A stretch of DNA of 64,000 nucleotides from Aquabacter spiritensis (GTDB lineage: Bacteria > Pseudomonadota > Alphaproteobacteria > Rhizobiales > Xanthobacteraceae), in assembly GCF_004346185.1 (NCBI RefSeq), contig NZ_SMAI01000002.1, forward strand, positions 1 through 64,000, given 5' to 3'. The translations under genes and the position numbers were made by a program. The first letter of the stretch is position 1. Each line of letters begins with the position of its first letter. Positions 59,401 to 64,000 of the stretch are shown one piece after another. The notes beneath the pieces are model-generated. The model saw only the letters and a list, made by a program, of their open reading frames with translations, did not search any database and was not told the DNA's origin.

Positions 59401-62004
59401 TCAGAAATTCTCCAGCAGCCGCTCGATATAATCGAGTTCGAGCTGCGGCCGGTTCACCTGTTCGAGGCGGCGGCGCAATTCCTCGAGAACCTGACGCGCG
59501 CGCTGCACATCGACTTCCTCGGGAACCTTGACGGAATAGTCGTCGCCATAATCCTGGCTGCGCAGGGGGCGGCCGAGTGGATCGGTGCGCTGGGCCTGCT
59601 CGCCGGATGGGCCACCGGGGCCCGGTCCCTCACCATTGCCCGGCTGCTGGCCTTCAGCGAGGGCCTGGGCGCCTTGCCGCAGGGCCTGGAGCGCGCGCCC
59701 CTGGGCGTCCAGCGCGCCTTGGCCGTTGCCGCTGCCGAGCGCCCCCTCGGCGTCGCGCATCGCCTGCTCGGCGCGGCCGAACGCCTGGCCGGCACGGCCG
59801 GCGGGCCCCTCACCGCCTTCCCCTTCGCCACCTTCCCCTTGCTGTCCCTGCTGTCCCTGACCCTGTCCGGGCTGCATCCGGCGGAGCTGGTCGAGCATCT
59901 CGCCGAGCCGGCGGCGCAATTCGCCTTGGCCCTGCTGGAGGTCGCCCATCTCGCCGTTTTCACCTTGCTGGCCCTGCTGTCCGCGTTGTCCCTGCTGCCC
60001 CTGGCGATACGTGCGGTCGCGCAGCCGCTGCTGCTCCTGGATCATATCGCCGAGTTCGCTCTGCTGCCCCTGCTGGCCACCTGCCTGGCGGTTTCCGGGG
60101 CGCATATTCTCCATCATGGCCTGCATCTCGTCCAAGAGCTGGCGCGCCGCGTCGCGGGCGCCGGAGCGGGCGAGATTTTCGATCCGGTCCATCATGCGCT
60201 GCAGGTCTTGGGGGCGCATGACGCGGGTGTTGGGATCGAGCGGGCGGGCATCGGTTCCGCTGTCGCGCTGCGCCTCCTGGGCGAGCTGGCGCATCATCTT
60301 GTCCATGGCCGCGCGCAGATCCTGCATCAGGCGGCGGATCTCTTCGTCGCTGGCGCCCCGGTCGAGCGCCTCGCGAAGGGCGTCCTGGGCGGCTCTCAAT
60401 TCGCGCTGCGCGTCGGAGAGGTCGCCGTCCTCGATGGCGAGCGCCATCTCCCAGAGATAGTCGACGACCCCGCGCAGATCGTCTTCCGACCGCGCATTGT
60501 GGAGCCGCCAATAGGCGGTCCGGAGGCCGAGATATTCTCCCGGCTCGATGCCGAATTTGGCGGGCGCCAAGGTCAAAGCGGAGAGGACGGTTTCAACCTG
60601 CCGCCGCGCGGCGACATCGAGGGCGAGGCGGCGCCGCTCTTCGATCAAAGCGCGCGCCAGAGGTTTGGTGAAGGTGCGGGCGGGAAGGCGGAAGGTCTTG
60701 GTCTCGCTCGTCGCCGCGTTGCCGGCCTCGTCGCGCGCCGTGAGCGTGATCGCTACCTGCGCGCCGGCCCAGGGGTGGGTGACAAGATCGCGGGTGGTCT
60801 GCGTCCCCGATTTCGATCCGGCGGCGGGCACGGGCAGCGCGAAATCGGGCGGGGCCACCAAAGGCTGCGCCGCTTTCGGGGCGGGAGCGCCGGGACGCGG
60901 GAAAAGCGGCTTTTCCGGTGGCGCGGCGGCAAATCCCGCTTTGCCTTCCGTCGCGCCGTAATCGTCCTCGATCCGATAGGTGAGGACGAGGGTGTTGCGT
61001 TGGCCGCTCTGCGGGTCTCGGACGAAGGAAATGACCGGCGCGTGGTCCGGAATTGCGGAGAAGCGCCAGGTCACGGCGCGTTGATCCGGACCGATGAAAG
61101 AGGCGCTCCCGGCGTTCGTGATGGTGAAGCGACGTTCCCCGGCCTCGGCGGCCGGGCGCGCGGGCGGTCCGGGTTTCGCCTCCGCCTGCGCTGTTTCCTG
61201 TGTGGGCCTCAATTCAGCGATGCCGCCTTCCGTCTTCAGCCCCGAACCATCGAGCCCCACGGTGCGCACGACCAGGGTACTTCCCGCTGGCACAGAGAGG
61301 GCGGTCGCCTGCATCTGGGTCGGATCATCCGAGCGCAGGCCGGGCAGCACGACCGGCGGTCGCCCAGTATAAGCCGGCGGATCGATCCAGGCATCAAGCC
61401 GGTAGGCCTTGGGCGTGACCGCACCGCGCCAGTCGAAGGCGGAACTCACCCGGCCGACACGGTCGCCGCTCGCCAGCACGAAGGTTGCGACGATCGCCAG
61501 CAGGGCCAGCGCCCGTAAGGCGCGCGGATCGCGTGCCGCGAGTTTCGGCGCGGGGAGGCCGGCCTTCAGGCTTCGGGCTGCGGCGAGGGTCCGCGCCATA
61601 TGCGCCCGCCACAGCGCGGCCCCGACCGGGTCGTCCGGACGGGTGGCGAGCCCGTCGGCGATCGCCGTCGCTGGACGGTGGGCGAGATGGCTTCGGCGGT
61701 CGAGATGCGCCAGCGCTTCGGCGCGGGACGGGATGCGCACTTTTGCCAGGGGCCAAAGACTGGCGAGGAGCAGAGCGCCGAACAGGCCGACGCCCAGCAT
61801 GCGCCCCAGAGGCGGCAGATGCAGCCAGAGTCCCGCCCAGGAAACGGTCAGGAAGGCGCCGACAGCGACGGCCACGAGCGCGAGCGGCGGCCAGAGCCGC
61901 TCCCAGAGGATCACCGCGCGCGCGCGGCCCACCACGCGATCCAATGAGACCGTTGCATCTTCCGCCGCGTCGCGCGGCCGCTTCAAGTCCGGTGTGGCGG
62001 TCAC
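59401..62004 (-). CDS. DUF4175 family membrane protein (TIGR02302)
   Basis: An 867-aa inner-membrane protein found mainly in Rhizobiales. Two membrane helices lie near the N-terminus (about 37-57 and 70-88) and one at about 163-181. A beta-rich extracytoplasmic region follows (DAWIDPPAYTGRPPVVLPG), then a long helical part, and from about 620 to 780 a Gln/Gly-rich low-complexity stretch of QGQQGQ type. The C-terminus (RRLEQVNRPQLELDYIERLL) is conserved. The function is unknown. GTG 62004 with GGAGGG upstream is the preferred start. Confidence 0.85.
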   Translation of the reverse strand: MTATPDLKRPRDAAEDATVSLDRVVGRARAVILWERLWPPLALVAVAVGAFLTVSWAGLWLHLPPLGRMLGVGLFGALLLASLWPLAKVRIPSRAEALAHLDRRSHLAHRPATAIADGLATRPDDPVGAALWRAHMARTLAAARSLKAGLPAPKLAARDPRALRALALLAIVATFVLASGDRVGRVSSAFDWRGAVTPKAYRLDAWIDPPAYTGRPPVVLPGLRSDDPTQMQATALSVPAGSTLVVRTVGLDGSGLKTEGGIAELRPTQETAQAEAKPGPPARPAAEAGERRFTITNAGSASFIGPDQRAVTWRFSAIPDHAPVISFVRDPQSGQRNTLVLTYRIEDDYGATEGKAGFAAAPPEKPLFPRPGAPAPKAAQPLVAPPDFALPVPAAGSKSGTQTTRDLVTHPWAGAQVAITLTARDEAGNAATSETKTFRLPARTFTKPLARALIEERRRLALDVAARRQVETVLSALTLAPAKFGIEPGEYLGLRTAYWRLHNARSEDDLRGVVDYLWEMALAIEDGDLSDAQRELRAAQDALREALDRGASDEEIRRLMQDLRAAMDKMMRQLAQEAQRDSGTDARPLDPNTRVMRPQDLQRMMDRIENLARSGARDAARQLLDEMQAMMENMRPGNRQAGGQQGQQSELGDMIQEQQRLRDRTYRQGQQGQRGQQGQQGENGEMGDLQQGQGELRRRLGEMLDQLRRMQPGQGQGQQGQQGEGGEGEGGEGPAGRAGQAFGRAEQAMRDAEGALGSGNGQGALDAQGRALQALRQGAQALAEGQQPGNGEGPGPGGPSGEQAQRTDPLGRPLRSQDYGDDYSVKVPEEVDVQRARQVLEELRRRLEQVNRPQLELDYIERLLENF

Positions 62005-62112
62005 ACGCCCTCCGAGCAAATCCAGAGAGGCAGCTTAACACGGCTTTCCCCCGCCGCCAGTGCGAGCATGGTGGCGGCGGCTCACGTCTTGGTCAGGAGG
62101 CGGGTCCGACTG

Positions 62113-62430
62113 TCAGGTGAGCTTGGCCACCGGAGCCCACGCCTCTTCCGGCTCCTCTGGCGCGTCCTGCATCTGAGCCAGAGGAATCCCCAGCACATAG
62201 CCCTTCTGGCGGGTATCGTATTTCAGACTGTGCCACGGCACCGGCTGGTGTTCCCCGCCCATGCCGAGGATGCTGCCGATCGCAAGGATCGCGGACGAAA
62301 TCTGTCCGGTCTGCTTCTCGATCATCAGATCGTGAACGATGCCGACATGCTCGCCTTCGGTGTTGTAGACGTCGGCGCCCTGCACCTTGCCTGCGGAAAT
62401 CAAGACGGCGGTTTCGTCCTCGTGCGCCAT
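62113..62430 (-). CDS. PRC-barrel domain protein
   Basis: A 105-aa small beta-barrel protein. The PRC core is ISAGKVQGADVYNTEGEHVG (start of the barrel), VHDLMIEKQTGQISSAILAI and the closing VPWHSLKYD. PRC-barrel proteins bind RNA-processing or photosynthetic complexes; in this type the role is unknown, perhaps stress-related. AGGAGG lies six bases before ATG 62430. It is followed by DUF4175 after 108 bases on the same strand. Confidence 0.82.
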   Translation of the reverse strand: MAHEDETAVLISAGKVQGADVYNTEGEHVGIVHDLMIEKQTGQISSAILAIGSILGMGGEHQPVPWHSLKYDTRQKGYVLGIPLAQMQDAPEEPEEAWAPVAKLT

Positions 62431-62498
62431 GGGTGTCCTCCTGTGGTCCACAGGTCAACGGATCGGGGAGGGGTGGGTTCCAGGGGAAGCGCGGGGCG

Positions 62499-62864
62499 TC
62501 AGCCGCGCCGCCGGAGGATCTTGAGCCGCCCCAGCAGTTCCGCCACCGCTTCGGGCGGCAGGAGCGCGATCTCGCGGGCCAGAAGATTGGCGAGCTCGGT
62601 CGCCTCCGGCGTGAGCCCGGCCGTATCGACAACGATGCGCGGATGCGACAGTTCGGCGAGGCGCTGGAGGTCCTCGGCCTCGTCCCAGATGATGTTGAAA
62701 TACGCGATAATGCGCTGCACCAGCGCCCAGGTGGGGCGGCCCCGCCGGCCGGTCTCCAAGGCTGAGAGATAGGTCGGCGTGACGCCGATCGCGCCCGCCA
62801 TCTCGGTGAGCGTGACGCCGCGCGCGGCCCGCAGATCGCGCATGCGCCGGCCGAACGGCGTCAC
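62499..62864 (-). CDS. XRE-family helix-turn-helix regulator
   Basis: A 121-aa DNA-binding protein. The N-terminal HTH_3 domain (about 2-62) has LRAARGVTLTEMAGAIGVTP followed by TYLSALETGRRGRP, a classical XRE recognition helix. The C-terminal half is helical with no ligand motif. Start GTG 62864 overlaps the smr stop (GTGA), so it is the last gene of an mltA-smr-HTH operon, an order seen in other Rhizobiales. Targets are unknown. Confidence 0.85.
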   Translation of the reverse strand: MTPFGRRMRDLRAARGVTLTEMAGAIGVTPTYLSALETGRRGRPTWALVQRIIAYFNIIWDEAEDLQRLAELSHPRIVVDTAGLTPEATELANLLAREIALLPPEAVAELLGRLKILRRRG

Positions 62865-63430
62865 CCCCGATCCTCCGCGCCGCGCCGACGGCGGATGCGG
62901 ACGTAGAGCGCACCGTCGCCCCCGTGTCGCCGGCTTGCGGTCTCGAAGCCGACCACGTAGGGCCGCAGGCTCGGATCGGCCAGCCAGAGCGGCACGGTTC
63001 GGCGCAGAATGCCGCGTTCGGACAGCCCCACCAGTCGCATTGCGCCGTCGCCTTTCCCAGTGATGACCAGGATGACGCTATGGCCGAGTGCCTGGGCCTC
63101 GACGACGAAGAGGTGCAGCCGACGGTGCGCGGCCGCCTGCGTCAGTCCGTGGAGATCGAGCCGCGCATCGACCTCCGCGCCCCGCGACAGGCTGCGCCGC
63201 ACCCGGGGCTCAAGCGCGGCGAGAGGCGGCGGAGCGGGCCGCGGCGCGGCGCGCGGTCGCGGCGCGGGCGAGCCGGGGGCCGGATCGTCCGCGACCGTTT
63301 CGGCAGCCGCCGGCGCCGCCTCCACCAGAATGGCATCGCGCGGGCGCAGCGGCTGGACCGAGCGGGCGACGTGTTGCCACAGCGCCCGCTCCTCCGGATC
63401 GAGGGTGCGCAGGCGGCGGCGGCGGCTCAT
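62861..63430 (-). CDS. Smr domain protein
   Basis: A 189-aa protein with a basic N-terminus (SRRRRLRTLDPEERALW), an Ala/Pro-rich linker (about 40-75) and a C-terminal Smr domain (about 90-180). The nuclease-type motifs are RLDLHGLTQAAAHRRLHLFV and VITGKGDGAMR. Smr domains nick branched DNA or cleave RNA; stand-alone alphaproteobacterial members are uncharacterised. ATG overlaps the mltA stop (ATGA), and the stop overlaps the HTH gene. Confidence 0.88.
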   Translation of the reverse strand: MSRRRRLRTLDPEERALWQHVARSVQPLRPRDAILVEAAPAAAETVADDPAPGSPAPRPRAAPRPAPPPLAALEPRVRRSLSRGAEVDARLDLHGLTQAAAHRRLHLFVVEAQALGHSVILVITGKGDGAMRLVGLSERGILRRTVPLWLADPSLRPYVVGFETASRRHGGDGALYVRIRRRRGAEDRG

Positions 63431-64000
63431 GGCGCAGCGTCCGCCTGGAAGCGGGGAGCCAGCAGCGTGAAGGCGCCGGGATGGCGGATCCGCCCCGCGA
63501 CCGCGCCCGGTTCCGTGCCGGCGCCGAAGAACAGGTCCGCGCGCGCCGGGCCCACGATCGCCGAGCCGGTATCCTGGGCGATCATCAAATGGCGGAACGG
63601 GGACAGCGCGTCCGGGCCCGCCAAAGGGAGATCGGCGGCGATAAAGATCGGCGCGCCATAGGTGTGGAGGGCGCGGTCGACCGCGATCGACCGGCCGGGG
63701 GTCAGAGGCACGCCTTGCGCGCCCAGGGCGCCGGCCCCATGGGCGAGCGGCACGGCCTTGAAGAAGACGAACGAACGGTTCTCCCGCATCAGCGCGCGCC
63801 CGGCCGCCGGATCCGCCTCGATGAATTGCCGGATGCGATCCATGCTCATCTCTTCGCGCGGCACCAGGCCGCGCTGGATCAAAAGCCGGCCGACCGGCAC
63901 ATAGGGATAGCCGTTATGGCCGTCATAATTGAGCCTGAGCACCCGTCCGTCGGGCAAGCGGATGCGGGCCGAACCCTGGATCTGCATGAAGAACAGGTCG
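63427..64000 (-). CDS. mltA: Membrane-bound lytic murein transglycosylase A, C-terminal part
   Basis: Partial: the gene runs off the right edge and its N-terminus is outside the window. About 191 residues are visible, ending with the 3D domain. FFMQIQGSARIRLPDGRVL opens it, NGYPYVPVGRLLIQRGLV follows, and RHLMIAQDTGSAIVGPARAD carries the conserved catalytic Asp region (AQDTGSAI). MltA cleaves glycan strands of peptidoglycan with formation of anhydro-sugar ends. First visible gene of a chain of ATGA/GTGA overlaps with smr and the HTH gene. Confidence 0.93.
   Translation of the reverse strand, partial: DLFFMQIQGSARIRLPDGRVLRLNYDGHNGYPYVPVGRLLIQRGLVPREEMSMDRIRQFIEADPAAGRALMRENRSFVFFKAVPLAHGAGALGAQGVPLTPGRSIAVDRALHTYGAPIFIAADLPLAGPDALSPFRHLMIAQDTGSAIVGPARADLFFGAGTEPGAVAGRIRHPGAFTLLAPRFQADAAP

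Overview
The window is a high-GC, gene-dense chromosomal segment of an alphaproteobacterium, most likely a Rhizobiales (Hyphomicrobiales) member. The evidence is gene order and content: rimP-nusA-ylxR-infB-rbfA-truB-rpsO-pnp, then fabI-fabB-fabA; a DUF4175 protein; SdhAF4; SecB; a GST-QueG-SDR cluster; and (2S)-methylsuccinyl-CoA dehydrogenase of the ethylmalonyl-CoA pathway. No rRNA gene, intact tRNA gene, CRISPR array or insertion-sequence transposase was seen.

Layout. 0.1-4.5 kb: an ECF sigma factor (SigF type) with its NrsF/DUF1109 membrane anti-sigma factor on the minus strand, divergent from a bufferin-type RiPP operon (DUF2282 precursor, DUF692 MNIO enzyme, DUF2063 partner, DoxX membrane protein). 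Both directions carry the same element, GTAACG-N16-CGAA. The DoxX gene is cut off from the rest by a 15-bp tandem repeat array interrupted by a 220-bp nested palindrome. 4.6-7.3 kb: an accessory two-gene module, a UvrD-like helicase followed by a small HEPN-motif protein, bracketed by imperfect direct repeats. 7.4-24 kb: mainly housekeeping genes: hpt, two tandem SGNH-fold membrane-anchored proteins, SDR/QueG/GST, uppP, sdhAF4, secB with a coupled secreted protein, mcd, an OafA-type acyltransferase, a HIG1 protein, cobalamin adenosyltransferase, a MaoC hydratase, YbjN, OmpA and Cys-rich envelope proteins, and dienelactone hydrolase. 24.1-35.5 kb: the translation/RNA-metabolism operons ending in a strong terminator. 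35.5-44 kb: a chemoreceptor, an unknown membrane protein, the fab genes, mscL, pyrD and pyrE. 44.1-59.3 kb: an exopolysaccharide/O-polysaccharide cluster (five glycosyltransferases, a priming phosphoglycosyl transferase, a Wzy/WaaL-like protein, a Wzx-like flippase, a six-SLBB export protein, a Wzz-like protein, a P-loop protein with a ruined Walker A, a STAS protein and two lipoproteins). 59.4-64 kb: DUF4175, PRC-barrel, XRE regulator, Smr and the C-terminal part of MltA, which runs off the window.

How the parts work together. The first block looks like a metal/redox stress circuit in which the sigma factor drives both itself and the copper-binding peptide operon. The 44-59 kb block contains all steps of a Wzx/Wzy polysaccharide pathway: priming, chain extension, flipping, polymerisation, length control and export. 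mcd and the cobalamin adenosyltransferase fit a B12-dependent ethylmalonyl-CoA pathway. The helicase-HEPN pair is the best candidate for an undescribed (possibly defence-related) system, but its function cannot be read from the sequence alone.
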